Notes: generated from the letters alone by a model not told the origin. 8,381 bases of DNA from Ferruginibacter sp. (GCA_018057635.1 JAGPDJ010000078.1:1-8381); one strand, 5' to 3'. Positions 1-7,289 are shown, counted from the first letter of the stretch. Program-made: numbers and translations.

Positions 1-2825
1 CTTGCATCATTGGTAGTTCCCGGACCGGTCCACCTGGCCAATACTCCCCTGTATTTGTTAGAATAGTTTGCGTTTCTTTCGTAAGCCCTGTATATATCAT
101 TTCCTACTGAAGCATACGTAAAGGCATTGAAATCAAAATTCTTGTACTCAATATTCAGGTTCCAGCCCATGGTGAAATCAGGAAAAGGATCCCCGATCTG
201 TGTTTGGTCTGCGGCTGAAATTACACCATCTCCATTCATATCCACAAAACGGATATCACCGGGTTGTGCGCCTGTTTGAGTAGGTGCATCTGCCACTTCC
301 TTGGCAGTTTGGAACAAACCATCTGTTTTATAGCCATAAAAATAACCAGGAGTAAATCCTTTCTCAAATACTGTTACACTTTGAGATTGGCCATTGAAAT
401 AATAACCGCCCAGTATCCTTGCAGTACCGTCTGTATTGGTTGCGGTTACTTCATTGTTGGATGTGGTGAAAGTTAAAGCGGTACTGATCTTAACCTTTTT
501 TGCAACAGTTGTATTATATCCCAGTGTAAGGTCTATACCCGAGCTTTTGGTAGAACCAATATTGGCAACCGGAATAGGTACTGTACCAAGGTATAACGAG
601 GCTGAAGGTGTGAATAATAATCCTTCTGTCTTTTTAGTAAAATAATCTGCTGTCAGAGAAAATTTATTTTTATAAAATGTCATGTCAAAACCAACATTGC
701 TTTGCTTATTGATCTCCCATTTCAAAGCATCATTGGAAGCACTTCCTACAGTAGAACCCGGATAGAAAACACCATCAAATGAATAGCCGTTACTGTTGGC
801 TGTTGGACCGTAACTAGGTCCGCCTGTTTCTATCCTCACAAACTGTGGTGTAACATTGTCATTTCCTGTTGAACCAAAGCTACCCCTGATCTTTAAGAAA
901 TTGATGAAGTCTGATTTAAAGAAATTCTCTTTAGATACAACCCAACCCAGTGATCCCGCCATCAGGTTAACATATTTATTGTTCTTGCCAAATACATTAG
1001 AACCATCCCTGCGGAAACTGAAAGATGCCAGGTATTTGTCCTGGTAATCATAATTAAACCTAGCAAATACCGATACATTTCTTTTAAAATACTGGTAATA
1101 ATACCCAGTTAATGCATTAGTATTTGTTGGCGAATTACTTCCGGTTGCAGCTGTTAAGTCTGCAAATTCCCATGAATTGAAAGGCACATCCTGCCTGCTG
1201 GCACCAGCGGCATTACCCGAAACTTTTGCCAGTGAAAACCCTGCTACTGTTTCAAAGTTGTGCCTGTCTTTTAGTTTAAAATTATAATTTCCAAATGCCT
1301 CGTAAGTATAATTAAAGTTGCTTGTTTTTTCGTGCGACACACTGTTGTGTTTACCAGAAACTGTTGATCCATCAGCATTCATTGAATTGTCAACATTTAA
1401 CGGACCATAAAACACAAGTGGGGTGAAACTCTTGGAATTACCATCATACTTTGTATAACCAAAACGGGTTGTAAACTTCAGGTTTTTCAAAATGTCATAC
1501 TGAAGTTCAAACTTTCCATATAGTTTATTGCCTACATTCTTGTTGTACGTATTTTCTAATTTGGTAAGCGGGTTAAAAATTTCTGATAATAACAAGTTGC
1601 TGAAACCATATTGCCCAACTGTATTGGGAACAGTATTGTATTTTGAAACTGTAGGATCAAAATTCAAAGCACTGCCTATGACACTGTTGAATGAATTTTC
1701 CTGTATTCCTTTTGAATCAAGGATAACACCTGTTGTATTTAATATGAATTTTAATTTAGATGTCAGGTCAAAATTGAGGTTGGCTGTAAAATTCCCCCTG
1801 GTAAACCTTGATTTGTCGTTTCCGCCAACAATACCTGCCTGCTTCAGGTAACCGGCAGACAGAAAATAAGTCATTCTTTCTCCGCCTCCGCGAGCTGTAA
1901 GATTATGCGACTGCATGGATGCTTTTTTAAATACCTCATTCTGCCAGTCTGTACCAACTCCCACGGCTGAAAGATCAGGGAAAATTACATTTCCACCAGC
2001 AAGTAAACTGCCTTCGTTTATGATGGCAGCATATTCAGAAGCATTCAGAACACCAATGGTATTGATCACTTCCTGAACACCATAATTACTATTAACAGTA
2101 AATTCGGCTTTTTGGTTCTTCCTGCCCGATTTGGTTGTAACAACAATTACACCATTACCACCTTTAATACCAAAAATGGCTGTAGCAGATGCATCTTTTA
2201 ACACATTGATTGATTCAATATCTGCCGCACTGATTGAATTCAGGTCGGTAATTGATTGCTGAATACCATCTACAATTACCAATGGCTCATTTCCACTATA
2301 AGATGGTAAGCCCCTGATGGTTATCGTTGGTGCCGAACCCGGAGTACCACCCTGGATAACGGTAACACCTGAAGCTCTTCCCTGCAAAGCCTCCTCAGCT
2401 CTTACAGGTTTAAGTTTCTCAAGATCAGCACTTTTCACTGTTGAAATGGCCCCTGAAACTTTTGTTATTTTCTGGGTTCCGTAACCGATAACCACCACAT
2501 CAGTTAATGTTGTGGAAGCACTTTCTTCCAAAAGGATAACAATGCCAGTGGTTGTATTTCCAACAGCATATTCCAGTGTTTTCATACCTGAATAGCTGAT
2601 AATCAACACCGAACCGGTTGAAGGTACACTGATGGAGAAACTACCTTTTGCATCGGTGCTTACTGCTGCAGCTCCACCTTTTACGGCTACTGTTGCTCCA
2701 ATAAGATTCTCGTTGGTAGTTTTGTTTTTAACTGTTCCCGTAACCTGGAGATTTTGGGCGTAGGAATGATTTAAAATGCTGCATAGTAGGAATACAGCAC
2801 TCAAAAATGCAAGTTTTAGCTTCAT
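1..2825 (-). CDS. SusC/RagA-family TonB-linked outer membrane receptor, 3' end cut by window edge
   Basis: Probable TonB-dependent outer-membrane importer of the SusC/RagA type, which with a SusD-like lipoprotein takes up oligosaccharides or other large nutrients. The reading frame is open from the ATG at 2825 to the left edge, giving 941 residues. A signal peptide starts MKLKLAFLSAVFLLCSIL, with likely cleavage after SYA near residue 23. A carboxypeptidase-regulatory-like domain follows at about 27-102, then a TonB-box-like segment (LTDVVVIGYGTQK, 107-119). The plug has the family signatures LQGRASGVTVIQGG (147-160), ITIRGLPSYSGNEPLVIVDG (168-187) and DASATAIFGIKGGNGVIVVT (211-230). The rest is beta-barrel-like, with a calcium-loop-like DMNGDG at 862-867. 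Family members are usually about 1000-1100 residues, so roughly the last 100 are missing. A susD partner would be expected downstream, outside the window. The substrate cannot be deduced. No frameshift was seen where the frame was checked at both ends and in the middle. Confidence 0.95.
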   Translation of the reverse strand, partial: MKLKLAFLSAVFLLCSILNHSYAQNLQVTGTVKNKTTNENLIGATVAVKGGAAAVSTDAKGSFSISVPSTGSVLIISYSGMKTLEYAVGNTTTGIVILLEESASTTLTDVVVIGYGTQKITKVSGAISTVKSADLEKLKPVRAEEALQGRASGVTVIQGGTPGSAPTITIRGLPSYSGNEPLVIVDGIQQSITDLNSISAADIESINVLKDASATAIFGIKGGNGVIVVTTKSGRKNQKAEFTVNSNYGVQEVINTIGVLNASEYAAIINEGSLLAGGNVIFPDLSAVGVGTDWQNEVFKKASMQSHNLTARGGGERMTYFLSAGYLKQAGIVGGNDKSRFTRGNFTANLNFDLTSKLKFILNTTGVILDSKGIQENSFNSVIGSALNFDPTVSKYNTVPNTVGQYGFSNLLLSEIFNPLTKLENTYNKNVGNKLYGKFELQYDILKNLKFTTRFGYTKYDGNSKSFTPLVFYGPLNVDNSMNADGSTVSGKHNSVSHEKTSNFNYTYEAFGNYNFKLKDRHNFETVAGFSLAKVSGNAAGASRQDVPFNSWEFADLTAATGSNSPTNTNALTGYYYQYFKRNVSVFARFNYDYQDKYLASFSFRRDGSNVFGKNNKYVNLMAGSLGWVVSKENFFKSDFINFLKIRGSFGSTGNDNVTPQFVRIETGGPSYGPTANSNGYSFDGVFYPGSTVGSASNDALKWEINKQSNVGFDMTFYKNKFSLTADYFTKKTEGLLFTPSASLYLGTVPIPVANIGSTKSSGIDLTLGYNTTVAKKVKISTALTFTTSNNEVTATNTDGTARILGGYYFNGQSQSVTVFEKGFTPGYFYGYKTDGLFQTAKEVADAPTQTGAQPGDIRFVDMNGDGVISAADQTQIGDPFPDFTMGWNLNIEYKNFDFNAFTYASVGNDIYRAYERNANYSNKYRGVLARWTGPGTTNDA

Positions 2826-2858
2826 AAACAATCGTTTTGGTTTAGACTAATTGAATGG

Positions 2859-2889
2859 TAAATTTATTCCAGCATTTCTCAAAACCCAA
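2859..2889 (-). promoter_or_regulatory. Candidate Bacteroidota-type promoter for the susC-like gene
   Basis: Read on the minus strand, TTG (2889-2887) is followed after 20 bp by TAAATTTA (2866-2859). This resembles the Bacteroidota consensus of a -33 TTG, a spacer of about 19 bp and a -7 TAnnTTTG, with a final A instead of G. The predicted transcript would begin near 2852, giving a leader of about 27 nt before the ATG at 2825. TAAATTTA is a common string in AT-rich DNA, so the call rests on spacing and position. Confidence 0.4.
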
Positions 2890-2902
2890 ATAAAAGCACA
2901 CT

Positions 2903-2970
2903 TCATTACTACATCAATATTTAAAAACCCTGATTTTATAGCTATTTTCACTACATCATTACTACATCAA
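2903..2970 (+). repeat. Three helically phased ACTACATCA direct repeats, candidate operator
   Basis: ACTACATCA occurs exactly at 2908-2916, 2950-2958 and 2961-2969. The starts are 42, 11 and overall 53 bp apart, close to 4, 1 and 5 turns of B-DNA, so all copies face the same side of the helix. The outer two are parts of a longer perfect 15-bp repeat, TCATTACTACATCAA, at 2903-2917 and 2956-2970. The nearest copy is 19 bp upstream of the proposed susC -33 element. This is where an activator would bind, and the adjacent LuxR-type regulator is the obvious candidate protein. The repeats are directly visible; the operator role is inference. Confidence 0.55.
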
Positions 2971-2980
2971 CTGTTTTTTC

Positions 2981-2990
2981 TTACTTTCAC
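2981..2990 (+). promoter_or_regulatory. Weak candidate -7 element for the regulator gene
   Basis: TTACTTTCAC lies about 20 bp before the ATG at 3010 and partly resembles TAnnTTTG (TACTTTCA matches the TA and two of the last four bases). No TTG lies at the expected -33 distance; that position falls in the third ACTACATCA copy. It is reported because it is the best candidate in a short region that must hold this promoter. Confidence 0.25.
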
Positions 2991-3009
2991 ATAGCCATAA
3001 CTCAAGCAA

Positions 3010-5898
3010 ATGGTTTTTCGAATATTCATTTTATTGCTATTTCCATTATCCGGATTTTGCCAAAATACAATTGGCCTTCCGGAAGTGATCAATTATTATA
3101 AAGGAACCTATAATGCAGGTTTACAAAACTGGGATTTCAGGCAAGATAAAAATGGCATTATATATATAGCAAATAATGAAGGGTTATTGAGTTTTGATGG
3201 CAGGCATTGGAATCTTTACCCATTACCAAATAAAACCATCGTAAGATCGGTTGAAATTGGTGCAGATAACCGGATATATGTGGGCGGACAAGATGAACTA
3301 GGCTATTTTACGCCAGGGAAAAACGGCAGGCTAACCTATTATTCACTCACTAAGCTGATACCAGCATCCAATGCTTCTTTTGGTGATGTATGGGATATCA
3401 TAGCTTTTAAGAAAGAAATTTTTTTCAGGTCACCCAATAAGATTTTCCGCTTTTCCAACGAATCGGTTTCTGTGTTTAATGCTCCTTACGAATGGGGTTT
3501 CCTGGGAGTATGTAACGGCAAACTGTATGCCCAGGATTTTAAAGAAGGCCTCATGAACTTTGAAAATAATAACTGGGTACAATTGTCACAATTTAGTGGG
3601 TATCCTGTTAATGACCCGGTAACGGCTATATTACCCTTAAATAACGACAGCGCCGTAATAACTTTCCTGAAAAATGGAATTTACCTGCTTTCTGGTGAAT
3701 CTGTAAGAAAGGTAAATGCTGAAAATTTAAAAATTTTAGAATATGAAAGAATATATGCTGCTACTTCCATAAATAATGACTGGATAGCATTGGCAACCAA
3801 TAGTGCCGGTATATATATTATAGATTTAAAAGGGAATATTATACAGCGTTTTTCACGTACTGAAGGGCTGCAAAATAACAATGTACTCAGTATTTTTTTG
3901 GATGCACAGCATAATTTATGGCTTGGCCTAGACAATGGCATTGATTTTATTGCATACAACAGCGCCATAAAACATATCATACCACAATCACAGGACGGTT
4001 CGGGATATACAGCCATCATTCACAACAGTAAACTGTTTACAGGAACATCCAATGGCCTATATAGTGTTCCTCTCCAAAAAATGCAGGATCTTAGTTTCAA
4101 TAAAGGCGATTTTCTGCCAGTGAAGGGCACAATGGGCCAAGCCTGGAATTTGGCTGAGATCAACAATCAACTTTTGTTAGGCCATCACGATGGAGCATTC
4201 GAAATAACTGAAAATAATGCTACTTCCATTTCTTCAGAGCCGGGATTTTGGAATTTTGTTCCCATTTCTGCCACATCTCCTGCTTCAAAAATAGTTGCAG
4301 GTAATTATAAGGGACTTAGAACATTTGACTTCATTAACGGACGTTTTTCCCAATCAGGAATTATACCGGATTTTGTAGAATCCTGCCGCTTTGTAGCCAT
4401 CGACAAATTTGATAATACCTGGGTTTCACACCCCTATCATGGTGTTTATAAAATTTTAAAAAACAATACCGGTAAAACTGCAGCAGTACTTTATACAGAT
4501 AAAAAAGGTTTACCATCCACCCTAAACAACCATGTTTACAAAATTAAAAATGATGTACTGGTTGCAACAGAAAAAGGGGTGTATTTATACAACCAGCAAA
4601 ATGACAATTTTGAACCTGCCCCTTTTTATAAGAAATTATTGGGAGACAAGAGCATCCGTTACCTTAAAGCAGATGATGCAGGAAATATCTGGTTCATTCA
4701 TGCAAAAAACCTGGGTGTAATTGATATGTCGGGTATTGAACCATCTGTTATTTACCTGCCCGAATTAAACAACAGGATGCTTAGTGGATTTGAATTCATT
4801 TACCCGGTTAATGAAAACAATGTTTTCCTGGGTGCCGAAAAAGGATTCTATCATATTAACTACGATAAATATAAAAAAACATTACCCGGACTTAAAGTAC
4901 AGGTTCGCATGGTAAGAATAATAAATAATACAGACAGCCTGGTATTTGGCGGATATTTCAAAGATGTAAATGAAAACCAGTTGCAGGATGATAAAAAAAT
5001 CCCTTCTATATCTTATAACTGGAAAACCATTCAATTCGGGTATTCATCAGCGTTATTTCATAACCAGGAAACACTTGAATACAGCTACAGGTTAAAAGGC
5101 TTTGATGAGAACTGGTCGGAATGGACAAAGCGCACCGAAAAAGAATACACCAACCTGCCTGCAGGCAAATATACATTTGAAGTAAAAGTGCGGAACAACC
5201 TGGGCAATGAATCTGCTGTTTCGGGATACTCATTTAAAATTCTGGCTCCCTGGTATCAAACCAATATGGCATACACGATTTACCTGTTATGCCTTGGTGC
5301 ACTTATGTTTGGTATTTATCGCTGGCAACGTAAAAAATTCCTGCAACAACAAATACAACATGAAGAGGAGCAGAAAAAATTATTATATATACATGAACTG
5401 GAATTAAACAAGACTGAAAGTGAGCTGGTAACCTTGAGAAATGATAAACTGGAAGCTGATATCAATTTTAAAAATTCTGAACTCGCTTCATCTGCCATGC
5501 ACCTGGTTAAAAAGGGTGAGTTGCTTACCAATATGAAAAGTGAGCTGGCACAATTGATGAAAAGAGTAGACAATGAACAGGTGGTTTCTGAACTGAAAAA
5601 AATGATCAAAGCACTCAGTGAAGATGATAATATTGATAAAGAATGGGAAAATTTTGCCAAGCATTTCGACCAGGTTCATAGCGACTTTGTTATTAAATTA
5701 AAAGAGAAACACCCGGCTATTTCCGGTAATGAGTTAAAATTATGCGCTTATTTAAGGATGAATTTATCAACCAAAGAAATAGCACAACTAATGAATATTT
5801 CTGTAAGGGGTGTTGAGATCAGCCGTTACCGTTTGAGAAAAAAACTGGGCATCACAACAGAAGTTAGTCTTTTTGATTACCTGATCAAACTTGGGTAA
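3010..5898 (+). CDS. Membrane-spanning propeller/Y_Y_Y sensor with LuxR-type DNA-binding domain
   Basis: Probable one-component transmembrane transcription regulator that senses a periplasmic ligand. The 962-residue protein begins with a signal peptide (MVFRIFILLLFPLSGFC, likely cleaved before Q18). Residues about 20-620 form a beta-propeller sensor with two-component-propeller-like repeats, for example NNVLSIFLDAQHNLWLGLDNG (a motif at 289-310, first residues shared with the preceding blade) and blades at 41-67, 462-482, 507-528 and 549-572. A Y_Y_Y domain follows at about 680-745 (YSYRLKGFDENWSEW at 691-705). One membrane helix spans about 753-770, then RWQRKK and a charged coiled coil (773-865). 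The C-terminus is a LuxR-type helix-turn-helix (904-948; TKEIAQLMNIS, RGVEISRYRLRKKLGI). No histidine kinase, ATPase or receiver domain is present, unlike hybrid two-component regulators of glycan loci. The divergent position suggests control of the susC-like gene and perhaps of itself. Ligand unknown. Confidence 0.9.
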   Translation: MVFRIFILLLFPLSGFCQNTIGLPEVINYYKGTYNAGLQNWDFRQDKNGIIYIANNEGLLSFDGRHWNLYPLPNKTIVRSVEIGADNRIYVGGQDELGYFTPGKNGRLTYYSLTKLIPASNASFGDVWDIIAFKKEIFFRSPNKIFRFSNESVSVFNAPYEWGFLGVCNGKLYAQDFKEGLMNFENNNWVQLSQFSGYPVNDPVTAILPLNNDSAVITFLKNGIYLLSGESVRKVNAENLKILEYERIYAATSINNDWIALATNSAGIYIIDLKGNIIQRFSRTEGLQNNNVLSIFLDAQHNLWLGLDNGIDFIAYNSAIKHIIPQSQDGSGYTAIIHNSKLFTGTSNGLYSVPLQKMQDLSFNKGDFLPVKGTMGQAWNLAEINNQLLLGHHDGAFEITENNATSISSEPGFWNFVPISATSPASKIVAGNYKGLRTFDFINGRFSQSGIIPDFVESCRFVAIDKFDNTWVSHPYHGVYKILKNNTGKTAAVLYTDKKGLPSTLNNHVYKIKNDVLVATEKGVYLYNQQNDNFEPAPFYKKLLGDKSIRYLKADDAGNIWFIHAKNLGVIDMSGIEPSVIYLPELNNRMLSGFEFIYPVNENNVFLGAEKGFYHINYDKYKKTLPGLKVQVRMVRIINNTDSLVFGGYFKDVNENQLQDDKKIPSISYNWKTIQFGYSSALFHNQETLEYSYRLKGFDENWSEWTKRTEKEYTNLPAGKYTFEVKVRNNLGNESAVSGYSFKILAPWYQTNMAYTIYLLCLGALMFGIYRWQRKKFLQQQIQHEEEQKKLLYIHELELNKTESELVTLRNDKLEADINFKNSELASSAMHLVKKGELLTNMKSELAQLMKRVDNEQVVSELKKMIKALSEDDNIDKEWENFAKHFDQVHSDFVIKLKEKHPAISGNELKLCAYLRMNLSTKEIAQLMNISVRGVEISRYRLRKKLGITTEVSLFDYLIKLG

Positions 5899-5939
5899 AA
5901 CTATAAAACTCCATTTCAAACAAAGGGTTTAAAACTGAT

Positions 5940-5947
5940 TACATTTG
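5940..5947 (+). promoter_or_regulatory. Candidate -7 promoter element for rlmH
   Basis: TACATTTG matches the Bacteroidota -7 consensus TAnnTTTG exactly and lies 32 bp before the rlmH ATG, in the 81-bp gap after the regulator stop codon. No TTG was found at the usual -33 distance, so support comes from the -7 box and position only. If real, rlmH is transcribed independently of the regulator. Confidence 0.4.
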
Positions 5948-5979
5948 GTAAAGCATATTTAACCGGAAAAAATACAAAC

Positions 5980-6453
5980 ATGAAACTGCAGTTCTGGAGT
6001 ATTGGAAAAGCACATGAAAATTATGTTAAAGAAGGGGTGGAAATGTTCACCAAACGCATCAGCAATTATTTCCCGGTACAATGGCATATTATTCCAATGC
6101 CTAAGAATGCCGGCATGATGAGTGAAATGGATCTGAAAATAAAAGAAGGCGAAATGATCCTGCAGTTTTTAAAAAAAGAAGATTACCTGGTTGTACTGGA
6201 AGAAAGAGGAAAACAAATATCCAGTGAAGGCCTTGCTGCCTTTATGCAGCAACGTGCCAATGAGAGCGAAAAGAACCTGGTGTTTTTAATCGGGGGTGCA
6301 TTTGGATTGAGTGAAGATGTGCTTCACCGGGCAAATTATAAATGGAGCTTATCTCAACTGGTTTTTCCCCACCAAATGGTAAGGTTAATCCTGGCAGAAC
6401 AGGTTTACCGGGCCTGCAGCATTTTGAGAAATGAAAAATACCATCATGTGTAG
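5980..6453 (+). CDS. rlmH: 23S rRNA (pseudouridine1915-N3)-methyltransferase RlmH
   Basis: RlmH is a small SPOUT-class methyltransferase that uses S-adenosylmethionine to methylate N3 of pseudouridine 1915 in helix 69 of 23S rRNA, acting late on assembled 70S ribosomes. The protein is 157 residues, the normal family length. Visible signatures are MKLQFWSIGK at the N-terminus, VVLEERGKQISSEGLAAF (71-88), the glycine-rich cofactor loop LVFLIGGAFGLSEDV (100-114), and the conserved C-terminal knot segment FPHQMVRLILAEQVYRA (129-145) ending in KYHHV. The start is chosen because it matches the family N-terminus exactly. It follows the regulator by 81 bp with its own candidate -7 box, so it is probably not part of the uptake locus. 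A repeat element begins 4 bp after its stop codon. Confidence 0.96.
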   Translation: MKLQFWSIGKAHENYVKEGVEMFTKRISNYFPVQWHIIPMPKNAGMMSEMDLKIKEGEMILQFLKKEDYLVVLEERGKQISSEGLAAFMQQRANESEKNLVFLIGGAFGLSEDVLHRANYKWSLSQLVFPHQMVRLILAEQVYRACSILRNEKYHHV

Positions 6454-6456
6454 CTC

Positions 6457-6595
6457 TGTCATCCCGAACGCAGTGAGGGATCTCATGAATGCAGTGAGGG
6501 TTCAAATGAACGCAGTGAGGGATCTCATGAACCATTCTACTATTTAAAGGCAAAAAGCTTAATTCGTTAGATCCCTCACTGCGTTCGGGATGACA
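6457..6595. repeat. Intergenic repeat element with perfect 27-bp inverted arms
   Basis: The left arm (6457-6483, starting TGTCATCCCGAACGCAGTGA) is the exact reverse complement of the right arm (6569-6595, ending GTTCGGGATGACA), with an 85-nt middle. Pairing stops at both ends of the arms (C6456/T6596 and C6484/T6568). The element is richer in GC than its surroundings, starts 4 bp after the rlmH stop and ends 20 bp before the candidate promoter of the next gene. Similar strings built on CATCCCGAACGCAGTGAGGG are, from memory, widespread dispersed intergenic repeats in bacteria; this was not searched. No transposase and no obvious target-site duplication flank it. It could form a long hairpin in RNA, but there is no T-tract for a classic terminator. 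Confidence 0.85.
6470..6532 (+). repeat. Three tandem 21-bp units inside the repeat element
   Basis: GCAGTGAGGG recurs at 6470, 6491 and 6512, defining three contiguous 21-bp units. Units one and three differ only at the last base. Unit two differs in the middle (TTCAAATGAA instead of ATCTCATGAA). The first unit overlaps the left inverted arm. The period equals two helical turns and also seven codons, so the frames stay open across it and create spurious reading frames. Confidence 0.85.
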
Positions 6596-6614
6596 TTAAT
6601 CCAAAGTTTCACCA

Positions 6615-6622
6615 TAGATTTG
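6615..6622 (+). promoter_or_regulatory. Candidate -7 promoter element for the rhomboid gene
   Basis: TAGATTTG is an exact match to TAnnTTTG, 16 bp before the ATG at 6639. The intervening leader is almost pure A and T (mostly A), typical of Bacteroidota translation starts without a Shine-Dalgarno sequence. No TTG is present at the -33 position; that site lies at the edge of the upstream inverted repeat. The leader would be very short. Confidence 0.35.
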
Positions 6623-6638
6623 AAAAAAAAATTAAAAA

Positions 6639-7289
6639 ATGAATTTTTCCGACTACCCGGTTACCCTGTTACTCATCGCCATCAATGTGGTGTTTTCAGT
6701 TATTGGTTTTTCCAACCAGCAACTGGTAAGCAAAACCATCATGTGGCCTTATTATGTAAAAAGGGAAAAGCAGTATTACAGGATGATCACGTCTGGTTTT
6801 TTACATGCCGACTGGATGCATTTGTTCTTCAACATGTTCACGCTTTATTTTTTTGGAAGAAATATTGAGCTCATTTTTTCCAATTATGGCCTGGGAGGAA
6901 AAGCTTCTTATCTTTTGCTGTATTTTCTGGCACTGATCATATCTGATCTGCCCAGTTATTTCAAACACCAAAACGACCCGGATTACCGTGCGCTGGGAGC
7001 ATCCGGGGCAGTTTCGGCAGTTGTATTTGCCGCCATTGTGTTTCAGCCATGGAGTAGTATTTACCTTTATGGAGCCATAAAAATTTCAGCTGCTGTTTAT
7101 GCCGTTTTATACATTATCTATTGCATTTACATGGGAAAAAAGGGTGGAGATAACGTGAACCATGATGCGCACTTGTGGGGTGCCATATTCGGATTAATAT
7201 TTACCCTGGCACTGATCTCATTCCTTCAACCAGACATGTTTAATTTTATTATTGAGGAATTGAAAAGGCCAAGCTTGCTAGGCCGATGA
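6639..7289 (+). CDS. Rhomboid-family intramembrane serine protease
   Basis: An inner-membrane protease that cleaves transmembrane helices within the bilayer; natural substrates in Bacteroidota are mostly unknown. The 216-residue protein is about the length of a minimal six-helix rhomboid. The catalytic serine is S122 in GASG (120-123). The catalytic histidine is H178 in AHLWGAIFG (177-185). The oxyanion-side motif HxxxN is present as H61 and N65 in HADWMHLFFN. Hydrophobic segments lie at about 8-24, 61-80, 90-104, 118-136, 141-165 and 178-196. All key residues are intact, so an active enzyme is expected. The ATG at 6639 gives the usual N-terminus just before helix one; an upstream ATG at 6590 is in another frame. 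Its stop codon overlaps the end of convergent tilS by 12 bp. Confidence 0.93.
   Translation: MNFSDYPVTLLLIAINVVFSVIGFSNQQLVSKTIMWPYYVKREKQYYRMITSGFLHADWMHLFFNMFTLYFFGRNIELIFSNYGLGGKASYLLLYFLALIISDLPSYFKHQNDPDYRALGASGAVSAVVFAAIVFQPWSSIYLYGAIKISAAVYAVLYIIYCIYMGKKGGDNVNHDAHLWGAIFGLIFTLALISFLQPDMFNFIIEELKRPSLLGR

Larger units (their letters stand above)
2826..3009. promoter_or_regulatory. Divergent control region between the susC-like gene and its neighbouring regulator gene
   Basis: This 184-bp AT-rich stretch lies between two divergent start codons, so both promoters must sit here unless one gene is read from further away. It contains three ACTACATCA repeats and candidate -7 elements for both directions, described separately. 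No Shine-Dalgarno-like sequence precedes either ATG, as is usual in Bacteroidota. No small ORF or RNA gene is evident. Confidence 0.7.

Noticed and set aside
190..260. Dockerin or EF-hand domain in the susC-like protein (DMNGDG loop, residues 862-873)
   Set aside because: A single such loop near this position is common in SusC-family barrels and does not indicate a separate cellulosome-type domain.
264..1851. Several plus-strand open frames
   Set aside because: They are antisense to the continuous susC-like frame, have no promoter-like or family signals, and are explained as shadows.
3010..3065. Lipoprotein signal for the regulator (cysteine at residue 17)
   Set aside because: The residue before the cysteine is phenylalanine, which does not fit a lipobox. 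Cleavage before Q18 by ordinary signal peptidase fits better.
3010..5898. Hybrid two-component system (sensor kinase fused to response regulator)
   Set aside because: After the membrane helix there is only a coiled coil and a LuxR-type DNA-binding domain. No phospho-acceptor histidine box, ATPase motifs or receiver aspartate region is seen.
6470..6532. Possible CRISPR array
   Set aside because: The three 21-bp units are contiguous with no spacers, and no cas-like gene is present.
6242..6553. Minus-strand open frame with a seven-residue periodic peptide (HCVH-, HCIH-, HCVR-like)
   Set aside because: The periodicity only reflects the 21-bp DNA repeat, which is divisible by three. The rest lies antisense inside rlmH and matches no known protein pattern.
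6457..6600. Classic Rho-independent terminator for rlmH
   Set aside because: The stem is long enough, but the loop is 85 nt (or 43 nt) and the sequence after the right arm (TTAATCCAAAG) has no T-tract.
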